A stretch of DNA of 41,530 nucleotides from positions 1 to 41,530 of the forward strand of contig JAGQUQ010000015.1 of the NCBI GenBank assembly GCA_020438425.1. The letters run 5' to 3'. Made by a program: the position numbers and the translations under genes. Source of the DNA: Solirubrobacterales bacterium. GTDB taxonomy: Bacteria > Actinomycetota > Thermoleophilia > Solirubrobacterales > 70-9. Under the pieces are notes generated by a model. That model ran no database searches. It worked only from the letters and a program-made list of their open reading frames with translations, and was not told the origin of the DNA. This document shows positions 9,869 to 20,780 of this stretch, in pieces. Positions within the stretch are counted from its first letter, which is position 1. Each line of letters begins with the position of its first letter.

Positions 9869-11080
9869 TCAGGAACCGGGCTTGCCGGTCGGGAGACCGG
9901 CTCGCAGCTGAAGGGTGCGGTTGGCCGCCCGGGTGAACTGGCCCCGGGGCAACTTGCCGCTCCGTAGCCGGGAGGCGATCGCGACCCGTCCCTTACTGGC
10001 TGACTGCCAGTCTCCGTAGAGCAGGATGTCCATGCCGGCCCTGGCGCCGAGAATGGCCGCCCGGGCGATGCCCGCATACGAGGTGACCGCGGCGGCACCC
10101 ATCGCGTCGGTGATCGTCACGCCCTGGAAGCCGAGACGCTGCCGGAGCTCGCCACGGACGATCTTCGGTTCGAACATCGCCGGCCTCGGGCCGAACGCCG
10201 GATAGATCGCCGAGCCAACCATGACCAGCTTGCCGCGATTCGCGGCGAAGATCTCGTAAGGAGCCATGTCCACTTTCCGGAGGGCAGCCTTCGAAAGGCG
10301 GATCCGCTGGACCGCGAAATCGGTGTTTTCCCGGGCGGCTCCCAGGCCCGGGAAATGTTTGGCGGTTGCCGCGACACCGGTGCGCTGCAGCGCGTTGGCG
10401 AAGCGGATGGCGGTGTCGTTGACCTTGCGGACGGTCGAGCCGAAGCCGCGGCCGGTGTCGGCAATCACTCCGCCTGGCCTGGCTACGTCAAGCACCGGAG
10501 CGAGATCGACGTTGAATCCGGAGGTCTTCAGGTTGAGTCCGGTCAGGGCGCCCTGGCGGCGGGAGTAAGCCGCGCCACGGGCCCCCATCTGTTCGGCCGA
10601 AGCGTTGGGCGCGCCCGGCAGCCGTTTGACCAGGCCACCTTCCTGGTCGACCATGACCATCAGGGGGTAGCGGCGAAGACCCTCCGGCCTGGCGATCCGC
10701 TGAAGCGACCGGGTCAACCTGACGATCTGCCGGTCCGAACCGAGGTTGGCCGAGAAGAGAATCACCCCGCCGATCAGGCCGGCCCTGATCTGCCGCCGGA
10801 TCACCGGCGGAACGGTCCTGCCGTTGAAGCCGGTGACGATCCGCTGACCGGCGAGCTGGGTGGCTGTCAGCCCCTTCGAGAGGTTCGATGCGGTCACTCC
10901 GAAGGGCGAGCTGGCGGTCTCCGACTTCACGAAGGGCCCGGCCGGAGCCTGTGTCGCATCCCCGTTTGTCGATCCTGAATCACCGCCGCGCGAGAAGAAC
11001 AGCAGCAGACCGGTCAGGCCGACGACAAGCAGCAGGAGCAGAAGCCTGCTGAAGCGGGATCTCGCGAGGACGGAAGCCAC
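9869..11080 (-). CDS. Glycoside hydrolase family 3 protein (NagZ-like), membrane-anchored or secreted
   Basis: The 403-residue protein starts at GTG 11080. Residues about 10-30 (SRLLLLLLVVGLTGLLLF) form a signal anchor, followed by a Ser/Gly-rich linker and a GH3 TIM barrel. VMVDQEGGLVKRL, the KHFPGLG loop and VTITDAMGA (probable nucleophile Asp) are the GH3 landmarks. In bacterial NagZ the loop reads KHFPGHGDT with a catalytic Asp-His pair; here it reads KHFPGLGAARENTD, so the general acid may differ. The family removes N-acetylglucosamine from muropeptides or other beta-hexosaminides. A cell-envelope role agrees with its export. A TATCAT box sits 6 nt before the start codon. Confidence 0.85.
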   Translation of the reverse strand: MASVLARSRFSRLLLLLLVVGLTGLLLFFSRGGDSGSTNGDATQAPAGPFVKSETASSPFGVTASNLSKGLTATQLAGQRIVTGFNGRTVPPVIRRQIRAGLIGGVILFSANLGSDRQIVRLTRSLQRIARPEGLRRYPLMVMVDQEGGLVKRLPGAPNASAEQMGARGAAYSRRQGALTGLNLKTSGFNVDLAPVLDVARPGGVIADTGRGFGSTVRKVNDTAIRFANALQRTGVAATAKHFPGLGAARENTDFAVQRIRLSKAALRKVDMAPYEIFAANRGKLVMVGSAIYPAFGPRPAMFEPKIVRGELRQRLGFQGVTITDAMGAAAVTSYAGIARAAILGARAGMDILLYGDWQSASKGRVAIASRLRSGKLPRGQFTRAANRTLQLRAGLPTGKPGS

Positions 11081-11086
11081 ACTCCG

Positions 11087-11092
11087 ATGATA
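11087..11092 (-). promoter_or_regulatory. Putative -10 box, leaderless GH3 gene
   Basis: TATCAT (five of six bases of TATAAT) ends 6 nt before GTG 11080. A CGGAG lies between them but is too close to the start to be a normal ribosome site. Confidence 0.45.
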
Positions 11093-11114
11093 CGCGGGTG
11101 CAAACCGGGGCTGT

Positions 11115-11151
11115 GGGCCGATTAACCTCGAAGTACAGGGTTAATCGGGCC
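11115..11151 (-). terminator. 13-bp hairpin after yaaA
   Basis: GGGCCGATTAACC (11115-11127) pairs with GGTTAATCGGGCC (11139-11151) with one mismatch around an 11-nt loop. It lies 12 nt beyond the yaaA stop and just above the GH3 promoter. A GCAGGCCTGC palindrome (11152-11161) fills the gap. It has no T-tract. Confidence 0.6.
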
Positions 11152-11163
11152 GCAGGCCTGCTG

Positions 11164-11928
11164 TCAGGCTGTTTCGATGATGTCGAGTGACTTCCCGGTC
11201 AGCTCCACGGTCATTCCTTCGGCTTCGAGCAGGCCGGCCAGGGTTTCCGGATCTTTCGGCATCGACCTGGCCGAGAGGGCGATGCGGGCGACGTCACCCC
11301 GGACTGCCTTGGCCATGTGGGAGATCGCCTTGCGCTGGCCGCCTGTTTCGGTGAAGCCACGGACCGTGACCAGCCTCGCCCGCTTCGGTTTCCAGGCCGC
11401 CGAGTAGGAACCCGATCGCATGTCGAGGACGAGCCCTCCCTCCTCGTCATGCCCGGCCTCCTCCATCGCGGTTCGGAGCGACTCGCGCCAGAAGGCCGGC
11501 AGCCCGCCAATCTTCGGCAGCTTCGCCCCCATCGAGAAGCGGTAGTACGGGATCCGGTCGCCCGGCGCGAGAAACCCCCAGAGGGCGGAGGAGATCAGCA
11601 CGACTTTCGCCGCCCGCTTCCTGCCGGTGGCGGTCAGGGAATCGAAGTCAAGGCGGTCATAGAGAACGCCCGTGTAAACCGCCGACGCCGGTGCCACGGG
11701 TGAGGTGGCAAGCTCCGCGTCACGGGCAAGCTCGCCGGCCTGACCTTTCGAGATGCCCAGCGCCTCAATGCCCTTCTTTTCCGAGCCGGATGCGAGCTTC
11801 TCCAGCGCCGCGATCAGCTCCGCCCGCTTCGGACCGAGCTGGTCGGCAAATGCAAGAGAATCAAGATCGAGGGTGCGCTTCCCGGACGGAGAAGCCTTCC
11901 CCTCCGAGGGCGGCAGCAGAATCAGCAC
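11164..11928 (-). CDS. yaaA: YaaA family peroxide-stress protein (UPF0246)
   Basis: The product from GTG 11928 has 254 residues and opens LILLPPSEGK, the family's diagnostic N terminus. An ATG at 11964 would add 12 residues, but that stretch belongs to repeat B, so it is unlikely to be the real start. Other family blocks are YTGVLYDRLD, LISSALWGFLAPGDRIPYYR, DMRSGSYSAAWKPK and RGFTETGGQRKAISH. In E. coli YaaA lowers free iron and limits DNA and protein damage under hydrogen peroxide; the protein binds DNA in vitro. It is cytoplasmic. It stands alone between hairpins at both ends. Confidence 0.88.
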   Translation of the reverse strand: MLILLPPSEGKASPSGKRTLDLDSLAFADQLGPKRAELIAALEKLASGSEKKGIEALGISKGQAGELARDAELATSPVAPASAVYTGVLYDRLDFDSLTATGRKRAAKVVLISSALWGFLAPGDRIPYYRFSMGAKLPKIGGLPAFWRESLRTAMEEAGHDEEGGLVLDMRSGSYSAAWKPKRARLVTVRGFTETGGQRKAISHMAKAVRGDVARIALSARSMPKDPETLAGLLEAEGMTVELTGKSLDIIETA

Positions 11929-11948
11929 ACCGATCAACCTACCGACAG

Positions 11949-12029
11949 AGCCCCTCCCAACCATCCGTTACTTCGAATGGGAGGGGCGGGTTGAGATTGG
12001 AGGTCCGGCGCAGACCGGACCGACTGCAG
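11949..12029 (+). repeat. Two-stem repeat, copy B
   Basis: Stem 1 pairs CCCCTCCCA (11951-11959) with TGGGAGGGG (11978-11986), followed by CGGGTT. Stem 2 pairs GTCCGG (12003-12008) with CCGGAC (12015-12020) around CGCAGA, and CGACTGCAG closes the unit at 12029. It nearly fills the space between yaaA and the response-regulator gene. Apart from the stem-1 loop and compensated bases in stem 2, it matches copy D closely. Confidence 0.8.
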
Positions 12030-12032
12030 GTG

Positions 12033-14008
<1,976 letters not shown>

Positions 14009-14054
14009 AAACCAGGTTCAGGCCGGCGAGCTTCGGATGGGCCGGCTCTGCCGG

Positions 14055-15737
14055 TTAGTGGGCTTCGCGGAAGGTTCCGTCGCGGAGCTCGAGGATGCGG
14101 TCGAAGGCTTCCGGGTCGGAAATCGTGTGGGTGATCACCAGAATGCCGCAGCCCTGGTCGCGCCGTCCGGTCAGACAGCGCTCGAGCGAAGCGGCGCTTT
14201 CGGGGTCCAGATGCGCGGTCGGTTCGTCGAAGATCAGGAAGCGGGCCCGGGAGAGAAAGACCCGGGCGGCGGCGATTCGCTGGCGCTGGCCGCCGGAGAC
14301 CCTGGATCCGTCTTCGCCGACCAGTGAGTCGATCCCGTCGGGGAGAGAGTTGATCCAGTCCTCGAGACCGGCCTCGGCCAGCGCTTCGACCAGTCGCTCG
14401 CGGTCAGCTTCCGGGCGGCCGAGCTTCACGTTCTCGGCGATCGTGGTGTTGAACAGGTAGGCGTCCTGCGGGGCCAGTCTGACCGCCTCCCGAAGCTGGT
14501 CCTGATCGAGCTCGCGGATGTCGGTGCCACCGAGGGTGATCCGGCCTTCGTCGACATCGCGAAAGCGGACCAGGAGTTCGGCCAGCGTGCTCTTGCCGAT
14601 TCCGCTCGGGCCCATCAGGGCAACGGCCTCGCCCGGGCGAATCTCGAGGTTGGCGCGATCCAGCACCTTGCCGTCACCCCCGGGGTAGGAGAAGTCGACG
14701 CCTTCCAGCCGGATCGGCCCCCCGGCCGGAATCGGCCGAACCTTTCCTGCGTCCGCCACAGGCACCGGCCGTTCGGTCACTTCCTCGATCCGCTCCGCTG
14801 CCTCGTCGGTGGCGTCGATCACCGCGGCCGCCTGGCTGAGGGGAGTGATTGCTTCGAATGAACCCATCGCCAGCAGGGCCAGCGCGGCGAGCATCACTCC
14901 GTTCAGTTCGCCCGAGGAAACCGCCGGGATCGAAGCGGCCGTAACCGCGACCGCCGCCCCTACCGCCAGCATGGTGCCGAGACCCTCGGCCAGCCCGCCG
15001 CTCATCGCGTCGCGCCGCTGGAGAGCCACCAGTTGCCGGTCATCGGTCCGGGTCCGGTCGAGCCAGTCCTCTTCGCGGCCGGCAACCGCGATCTCGGCGC
15101 CACCAACAGCAATCTCATGAAGGTCGCCGGCCAGTTGTCCGCGGGCCTTCGCCTGGCGACGCCCAGCGGTGCGTGCGGACCAGCGGGTCAGGGCCGGAGC
15201 CACAACCCCGCCCAGGAGCAGCATGAGAGCGAGAACCAGACCCGCCACCGGCAGGATGATCGAGGCGAGGGCAACACAGATAGCCGAGCAGAACATCGCC
15301 ACCAGCGGCGGCGAGAGAGCCCGCAGGTAGAGATCCTGGAGACGGTCGACATCACCGACGAACCGGCTCATGAGGTCGGCGCGCCGGGAACCGTCGACTC
15401 CGGCCGGGACCAGCGGAATCAGCCTCTGGAAGAAACGGCCACGCAGATCGGTCAGGGTCCGGAAGGCAAGATCGTGAGAGCTCAGCCGTTCGCCGTACCG
15501 AAGCAGCGCACGGGAGATCCCAAAGAATCGGACCCCGACGATCGCGACCGTCAGGGAGAGGATCTCCGGCCGCTGGGCGGCCCGGCTTATCAGGTACCCG
15601 GAAGCTGTGAGCAGACCGACAGCGGCTAGAACGGTGGCAGCCCCGAGCAAGACCGAGAGAGCAAACAATCTCCAGCGGTTGCGCGTCGCCAGGGCCGCAC
15701 GGCCAAGCGGGGTTCTCTCCAGGCGCGCTCCAATCAC
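14055..15737 (-). CDS. cydC: Thiol reductant ABC exporter, CydC subunit
   Basis: The 560-residue protein has six predicted helices in its first 300 residues and an ABC ATPase after about residue 335: Walker A GPSGIGKST, signature VSGGQRQRIAAAR, Walker B FLIFDEPTAHLD and a switch His in VITHT. CydDC exports glutathione or cysteine, or handles heme, to allow assembly of cytochrome bd. The start GTG overlaps the cydD stop (GTGA), so the two half-transporters are translationally coupled. It is the last gene of cydABDC and ends facing the GAF kinase gene. A GCCGGC inverted pair at 14022-14046 between them may stop transcription. Confidence 0.92.
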   Translation of the reverse strand: MIGARLERTPLGRAALATRNRWRLFALSVLLGAATVLAAVGLLTASGYLISRAAQRPEILSLTVAIVGVRFFGISRALLRYGERLSSHDLAFRTLTDLRGRFFQRLIPLVPAGVDGSRRADLMSRFVGDVDRLQDLYLRALSPPLVAMFCSAICVALASIILPVAGLVLALMLLLGGVVAPALTRWSARTAGRRQAKARGQLAGDLHEIAVGGAEIAVAGREEDWLDRTRTDDRQLVALQRRDAMSGGLAEGLGTMLAVGAAVAVTAASIPAVSSGELNGVMLAALALLAMGSFEAITPLSQAAAVIDATDEAAERIEEVTERPVPVADAGKVRPIPAGGPIRLEGVDFSYPGGDGKVLDRANLEIRPGEAVALMGPSGIGKSTLAELLVRFRDVDEGRITLGGTDIRELDQDQLREAVRLAPQDAYLFNTTIAENVKLGRPEADRERLVEALAEAGLEDWINSLPDGIDSLVGEDGSRVSGGQRQRIAAARVFLSRARFLIFDEPTAHLDPESAASLERCLTGRRDQGCGILVITHTISDPEAFDRILELRDGTFREAH

Positions 15738-17446
15738 GCGGTTACCCTTTCGGTCAGTCCGCCGCGCTCCAGCACGAGGGTTCGGTCCGCAGTGGCGATC
15801 GGCTCTTCGCGATGGGAGATGATCAGGGCGGTACGCCCTTCTGCAGCGTCGCTAATCGTGGCCGCCAGCTCGATCTCGGTCTCGTGGTCAAGGTGGGCGG
15901 TCGGCTCGTCGAGGATCAGCAGGTGAGCATCGGAAAGCATCGCTCTGGCCAGCGCAATGCGCTGGGTCTGACCGGCGGAAAGGCGGCGGCCACCCTCCCC
16001 GACCTGGGTCTGGAGACCCGCGGGCAGCCCGGCGACGAGTTCGCCCAGAGCAGCCGTGCCCACGGCGACGGTCACCTCTTCATCGGTGGCGCCCGGGTTG
16101 AACAGGCGAAGATTGTCGGCAAGGGTGGCGCTGAAGATGGTCGGGCGCTGGGGAACCCAGGCAATCTGGCGCCGCCATTCCCGGATGTCGACCCCGGAGA
16201 GATCGACTCCGCCGCAGCTGATCGTCCCTTCATCCGGGTCGAGCAGGCGGAGCAGCAGGTTGGCCAGGGTGCTCTTGCCGCCGCCGCTCGGGCCGACCAG
16301 GGCCACCGTTTCCCCAGGCCGAAGCTCGAGGTCGATCGACTCCAGCACCCGTTCCCGACCCGGCCACGCATATGAAATGCCATCCATGGCAACCGACCAG
16401 CGGGCCGGGTCGGGAACGGGTACCGGTTCAGCCGGTTCAGTCACCGCAGCCGGCTGGTCGATCACCTCGAAGATTCGTTCGGCCGCGGCCATCCCGTCGG
16501 CGCTGGCGTGGAACTGGGCTCCGAGCTGGCGCAGCGGCATGTACAGCTCGGGGGCAAGCAGCAGCACGGTCAGGCCGGCGACCAGTTCCAGGTGGCCGTC
16601 GGCGAGCTGGATCCCGATCGCGGTGGCAACCATCGCCACCCCGAGCATCGCCAGCAGCTCGAGAACCAGTGATGAGAGAAACCCGATCCTGAGGGCGCCC
16701 ATCGTCTCGCGCCGGTACTCCTCCCCAACCGTCTCGATCGATCCGGCCTGAGAGAAGGCCTGGCTGTTTGCCCGCAGGGTCGCCAGCCCGCCGACAAGGT
16801 CGAGGAAGTGGGACGAAAGTCGCGACATCCGCTCCCAGCGTTTGCGGGTGCGCTGTTCGGTCAGGAGGCCGATCAGGATCATGAAGAGAATGATCAGCGG
16901 AGCGGTCACGGCGAGGATCGCGGCCGAAATCCAGTTGAACTGGACCACCCAGACCAGCACCGCAAGCGGGACGATCGCGGCCAGCACCATCTGGGGCAGG
17001 TACCGCGCGAAGTAGTTCTCGAGGGCGGCGACCCCTTCGATCGCCGAGCTGACCAGCTCGCCTGACTGTTCGTCCTGAAGGGCTCCGGGCCGCTTCAGCA
17101 GCAGGTGCCGGGAGAGCTTCTCCCTCAGTTCCGACATCACCCGGGCGGCACCGAAACGCCCGGTGCTCTCGAAGCCGGCGGCGGCCAGGCCCCGGGCGAC
17201 CGAGATCACGGCGAGCCAGGCCAGAAGCGGCGCGACCTCGGCGAAGGAATCGCCGTCCATGAAGACACCGGCGATCACCTTCGCCAGCAGGGTCGCCTGG
17301 CCGATAATCAGGACGGCCTGGACAACTCCCAGGCCGACCGTGACGATCAGGTGGTTGCGGGCGACCTGGCTCGACTTGGCGAGGCGCCGCTGGGTCTCAC
17401 GAGCCTGCCGGCTCGCCCCCGGTGCCCTGGTCCGATCCCGAGCCAC
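15734..17446 (-). CDS. cydD: Thiol reductant ABC exporter, CydD subunit
   Basis: The 570-residue partner of CydC has an N-terminal membrane domain, then the ATPase: Walker A GPSGGGKST, signature LSAGQTQRIALAR (Ala in place of the usual second Gly), Walker B LLILDEPTAHLD and IISHREE. YAWPGRERVLESIDLELRPGE introduces the nucleotide-binding domain. The GTG start at 17446 has GGAGG 6 nt upstream inside cydB, which it overlaps by 50 nt. The heterodimer sits in the cytoplasmic membrane and supports cytochrome bd maturation. Confidence 0.92.
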   Translation of the reverse strand: MARDRTRAPGASRQARETQRRLAKSSQVARNHLIVTVGLGVVQAVLIIGQATLLAKVIAGVFMDGDSFAEVAPLLAWLAVISVARGLAAAGFESTGRFGAARVMSELREKLSRHLLLKRPGALQDEQSGELVSSAIEGVAALENYFARYLPQMVLAAIVPLAVLVWVVQFNWISAAILAVTAPLIILFMILIGLLTEQRTRKRWERMSRLSSHFLDLVGGLATLRANSQAFSQAGSIETVGEEYRRETMGALRIGFLSSLVLELLAMLGVAMVATAIGIQLADGHLELVAGLTVLLLAPELYMPLRQLGAQFHASADGMAAAERIFEVIDQPAAVTEPAEPVPVPDPARWSVAMDGISYAWPGRERVLESIDLELRPGETVALVGPSGGGKSTLANLLLRLLDPDEGTISCGGVDLSGVDIREWRRQIAWVPQRPTIFSATLADNLRLFNPGATDEEVTVAVGTAALGELVAGLPAGLQTQVGEGGRRLSAGQTQRIALARAMLSDAHLLILDEPTAHLDHETEIELAATISDAAEGRTALIISHREEPIATADRTLVLERGGLTERVTA

Positions 17447-18524
17447 CGGCAGCCTCCTTCTTCTTCTGGTCGATCAGGTCGAGGGGGGACTTGACGTCGC
17501 CAAAGCCTTCGGCCGATACCCGGTGGCGGAACACCCAGTAGGTCCAGCCCTGGTAGAGCAGGACCACCGGCACCAGCAGGACTGCCACGACCGTCATCAC
17601 GGTCAGCGTGTAGTCGGTCGAGCTGGCCAGGTTGAGGCTCATGTTGAAGTCGGAGCTGATGCTCGAGACCATCGCGTTGGGGAACAGGTCGATGAACTGG
17701 GCGATGAAGTAGAAGGCGATACCGGCTGCGGTTCCGATGAAACCGTTGAGTGGCTTCTCCTTCGCGTTGAGTGCCGCATAAACGAAGCCTCCGACCGCGA
17801 TGACCGCGCAGATCAGCGACAGGATTTCGAGCGAGTCCTGGCGGATCAGGGTCCAGGCCATGAAGACCGCGCCCAGCAAGGCCGCGACGGGGGTCGCCTT
17901 CACAGCTATGTTCCGCGCCGTTTCCCGGATCGATCCTTCGCTCCTGAGTTCGAGGAAGAGGGCACCGTGCGCAAAGAAGATCGCCAGCGACGCAACCCCT
18001 CCGAGCAGGGTGTAGACCGAGAGCAGGTCGAAGAAGTTGCCGACGTACTCAAGCGATTCGACCCCGTTGGTCGTGACCGGCTCGATCGGCACCCCGCCGA
18101 TGATGTTGGCCCAGGCGACACCCCAGAGCAGGGCGGGAACCAGGCTGCCAAGCCCGATGCACCACTCCCAGCCGGTTCGCCAGGCATCCGAATCCCGTTT
18201 GCCCCACATCTCGAAACCGACGTTGCGGACGATCAGGGCGACCAGGATCACGAAGAGGGCCACGTAGAAGCCGGAGAAGAGTGTCGCGTACCACTCCGGG
18301 AAAGCGGCGAAGGTGGCTCCGCCGGCGACCAGCAGCCAGACTTCGTTGCCATCCCAGACCGGACCGATCGTGTGCAGAATCGCCCGCTTCTCTTCCTTGT
18401 TCGAGCCGATCAGTTTGAACAGGATCCCGACCCCGAAATCGAAACCTTCGAGGATCAGATACCCGATCCAGAGGATCGAGATCAGCAGGAACCAGACGAA
18501 CTGAAGTGTTGTTGTGTCTTCCAT
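17397..18524 (-). CDS. cydB: Cytochrome bd ubiquinol oxidase subunit II
   Basis: The 375-residue integral membrane protein is close to the family's 378. It has about eight to nine hydrophobic helices and the characteristic GPVWDGNEVWLLVAGGATFAAFP segment, followed by FEMWGKRD. CydB partners CydA in the quinol oxidase that reduces oxygen to water with high affinity. GGAGA lies 6 nt before ATG 18524, and the gap from cydA is 18 nt. The C terminus has a charged, Gly-rich tail (GGSGSDQGTGGEPAGS) that overlaps the cydD start. Confidence 0.95.
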   Translation of the reverse strand: MEDTTTLQFVWFLLISILWIGYLILEGFDFGVGILFKLIGSNKEEKRAILHTIGPVWDGNEVWLLVAGGATFAAFPEWYATLFSGFYVALFVILVALIVRNVGFEMWGKRDSDAWRTGWEWCIGLGSLVPALLWGVAWANIIGGVPIEPVTTNGVESLEYVGNFFDLLSVYTLLGGVASLAIFFAHGALFLELRSEGSIRETARNIAVKATPVAALLGAVFMAWTLIRQDSLEILSLICAVIAVGGFVYAALNAKEKPLNGFIGTAAGIAFYFIAQFIDLFPNAMVSSISSDFNMSLNLASSTDYTLTVMTVVAVLLVPVVLLYQGWTYWVFRHRVSAEGFGDVKSPLDLIDQKKKEAAGGSGSDQGTGGEPAGS

Positions 18525-18542
18525 CAGATTTCTCCCGGTCCC

Positions 18543-19949
18543 CTAGTAGGCCATTCCCATGTAGGGCTTGTCTTCGTCGCCTTCCTCGATCTCGGCCGGG
18601 CCCTTGCCCGCCGTCCTGAAGAAGAGTTTTCCAGCGAATACCGCCAGCACCCCGTAGAGCAAGGTGAAGCCGACCAGGGTTATCCAGACTTCGGTTGCGC
18701 TTACGGTCGGTGAGTTCGCGTCAGCGGTCTTCAGGAGGCCGAACACGACCCAAGGCTGACGGCCCATCTCGGTGAAGATCCAGCCGGCGAAACAGGCGAT
18801 GAAGGGCAGTGTCGCGGCGGGAATCGCGAACTTGAGGAAGCCGCGCGAAACCTCCAGCTTGTCCCTGCGGTTGAGGAACCAGCCGACCAGCCCGAAGAGC
18901 GCGAGCAGGAAGCCACAGCCCAGCATCACGCGCCAGGACCAGTACGCGACCCAGACGACGGGTGCGTACTCGCCGGGTCCGAACCTCTCCTGGTACTCGG
19001 CGTTCAGGTTGTTGACGCCCTTGACTTCGGATTCAGGCTTGCCGGTCATGATGAAAGAGAGCGCGTTCGGCAACTGGACGTTTCGGTTGGTCCCTCCCGG
19101 GTTGCCTTCGAAGTCCCCGGTCGCGAAGAGCGAGAGGCCGACCCCGCTCTCGGTTTCGAAGACCGCGTCGGCGGCCGCCATCTTCATCGGCTGCTGCTCG
19201 GACATCAGCACACCGTTGAAGTGACCGACCACCAGAGTGGCCAGCCCGGCCACGACAAGCACCGGGAGCGCCACGTTCATCGACGATTTGAAGACCCCGA
19301 TCTCGTTCTTGCGCAGCAGGTGCCAGGCCGAGATGCCGGCGATCACCATGCCGCCGGTCAGCAGGGCGGCGAGGATCGTGTGGGCCATCGCGTAGAGCGC
19401 GGTGTTGTTGGTCAGCACGGCCCAGATCGAGGTCAGCTCGACCTTGCCGGTGGCTTCGTTCAGTTCGTAGCCGACCGGATGCTGCATCCAGGAGTTGGCG
19501 GCGAGGATGAAGAAGGCCGAGAGCATGGTCGAGAGCGAGACCAGCCAGATGCAGATCAGGTGGACCTTGTCCGAGAGGCGACCCCAGCCGAAGATCCAGA
19601 GACCGAGGAAAGTCGACTCGACGAAGAAAGCGGCCAGACCCTCCATCGCCAGAGGCGCCCCGAAGATGTCGCCGACGAAGCGTGAGTACTGCGACCAGTT
19701 CATCCCGAACTGGAACTCCTGCACGATGCCGGTCGCGACACCAAGCGCGAAGGAGATCAGCATGAGCTTGCCCCAGAACCGGGTGGCCCTCAGCCACTTC
19801 TCTTCCTTCGTGCGGTACCAGCGGGTCTGATACCAGGCGGTGAAGAAAGCAAGCCCGATCGTGAGCGGCACAAAGATGAAGTGGTAGAGCGTCGTGATCC
19901 CGAACTGCCAACGGGCCAACTCGAGACTGGTCATGGCGATGCTGTTCAC
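18543..19949 (-). CDS. cydA: Cytochrome bd ubiquinol oxidase subunit I
   Basis: CydA carries hemes b558, b595 and d. The 468-residue protein has the heme-ligand His in TLYHFIFVPLTIG (His23, matching E. coli His19), and the GRQPWVVFGLLKT motif of the quinol site region. It is shorter than E. coli CydA (522), so it has a short Q-loop as in many Gram-positive bacteria. The N terminus is FGITTLYH as in other family members. GTG 19949 has AAAGGTGG 4 nt upstream; an ATG 5 codons later is an alternative. It leads the cydABDC operon, usually induced under low oxygen or respiratory inhibition. Confidence 0.96.
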   Translation of the reverse strand: MNSIAMTSLELARWQFGITTLYHFIFVPLTIGLAFFTAWYQTRWYRTKEEKWLRATRFWGKLMLISFALGVATGIVQEFQFGMNWSQYSRFVGDIFGAPLAMEGLAAFFVESTFLGLWIFGWGRLSDKVHLICIWLVSLSTMLSAFFILAANSWMQHPVGYELNEATGKVELTSIWAVLTNNTALYAMAHTILAALLTGGMVIAGISAWHLLRKNEIGVFKSSMNVALPVLVVAGLATLVVGHFNGVLMSEQQPMKMAAADAVFETESGVGLSLFATGDFEGNPGGTNRNVQLPNALSFIMTGKPESEVKGVNNLNAEYQERFGPGEYAPVVWVAYWSWRVMLGCGFLLALFGLVGWFLNRRDKLEVSRGFLKFAIPAATLPFIACFAGWIFTEMGRQPWVVFGLLKTADANSPTVSATEVWITLVGFTLLYGVLAVFAGKLFFRTAGKGPAEIEEGDEDKPYMGMAY

Positions 19950-19973
19950 TTGTCCACCTTTCTCATGCGAGAG

Positions 19974-19979
19974 AGATTA
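19974..19979 (-). promoter_or_regulatory. Putative -10 box of the cydABDC operon
   Basis: TAATCT on the minus strand would give a leader of about 18 nt containing the AAAGGTGG ribosome site. A short GTGGACCAC palindrome (19989-19997) lies just upstream, in the place of a -35 element, and could bind a regulator. It does not match the Rex operator. Confidence 0.4.
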
Positions 19980-20044
19980 GCCCCGGGAGTGGACCACAAT
20001 TCTGCGGAAAACCCCTCCAGTCCCTGCGGCTTTCTACCGAAGGA

Positions 20045-20761
20045 TCAGCGAGGGCAGCGACCGGCGCCGTGCAGCGCCTGTCGGTACCGCTTCATCGAGG
20101 AATGTCTGAAGTCACCGTGGGTCTGGTTCTTCATCGAAGGCACGAGTTCCCGGTGAAAGCGCGAGCCGAGGCTCTCGGCGTGGCCGATCACGTCACGGAT
20201 GCCGATGTCGTACCGACAACGGAGCCATCTGGTCAGCCGGATCGAGGCCCGCATCTGGCGCCGGTTGCCGAGCACGTCGCCGTCCCGGAATCCGGTGTGC
20301 TCGATCCCGATCGCGACATGGTTCAGCCCGACCACGTGACGGCAGCGGATCCCGAGCGGAACCAGCTGGATCACCCGGCCGCTACCGGAAACCACGAAGT
20401 GGGCGCAGACGTTGGGCAGCTCGCCGAACTCCGGGTCGGGGCGGTTCCGGGCGAAAACCCGTCGCACCGCCGCGGCCGAAGAGGCCACCGCCACGTGCTC
20501 CACGATCTGGCGGGGATTCTTCAGGCGCCAGGATCTGACCCCGTAGTGACGGAGCGAGTAGCGCGCCATCTGACGCTTGCGCCGGTCGCTGAACGGAATG
20601 AAGCGCTGGTCGATCCAGGCAGGAACCGGGCGCACCTTCGCCTTTGCGACGGTGGCCGTGGAACCGCGATTGACCTGGCCTGGCGAATCGGCTCCGCCAA
20701 ACCCGGCCAGCATCGCGCCGGCCACCAGGACCGACAGGACAACCGCGGCCCGGCGCTTCAT
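20045..20761 (-). CDS. Exported N-acetylmuramoyl-L-alanine amidase-like protein (amidase_2/PGRP fold)
   Basis: ATG 20761 gives 238 residues with a signal peptide (MKRRAAVVLSVLVAGAMLAGF). The fold is read from VEHVAVASS (first zinc His), CAHFVVSGSGRVIQLVP, HVAIGIEHTG (catalytic Glu region) and DVIGHAESLGSRFH. In amidase_2 enzymes the last segment is GHxD...KxDPG; here the third ligand position is probably the His of SRFHRE. Cleavage of the bond between muramic acid and L-Ala in the cell wall is likely, but the altered site leaves some doubt. It is 19 nt after the L,D-transpeptidase gene in the same direction, so both remodel peptidoglycan. Confidence 0.75.
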   Translation of the reverse strand: MKRRAAVVLSVLVAGAMLAGFGGADSPGQVNRGSTATVAKAKVRPVPAWIDQRFIPFSDRRKRQMARYSLRHYGVRSWRLKNPRQIVEHVAVASSAAAVRRVFARNRPDPEFGELPNVCAHFVVSGSGRVIQLVPLGIRCRHVVGLNHVAIGIEHTGFRDGDVLGNRRQMRASIRLTRWLRCRYDIGIRDVIGHAESLGSRFHRELVPSMKNQTHGDFRHSSMKRYRQALHGAGRCPR

Positions 20762-20780
20762 TGCCTGACCGGAGCCCGGA

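Noticed and set aside
9865..9871. Missing terminator between the crotonase and GH3 genes as a sign of sequencing error
   Set aside because: Both proteins end normally with family-like C termini; closely facing stops occur elsewhere here (5394/5399 and 32504/32516).
17163..18713. Plus-strand open frame of over 500 codons opposite cydB and cydD
   Set aside because: It is antisense to two well-recognised genes with full motifs and has no family features.
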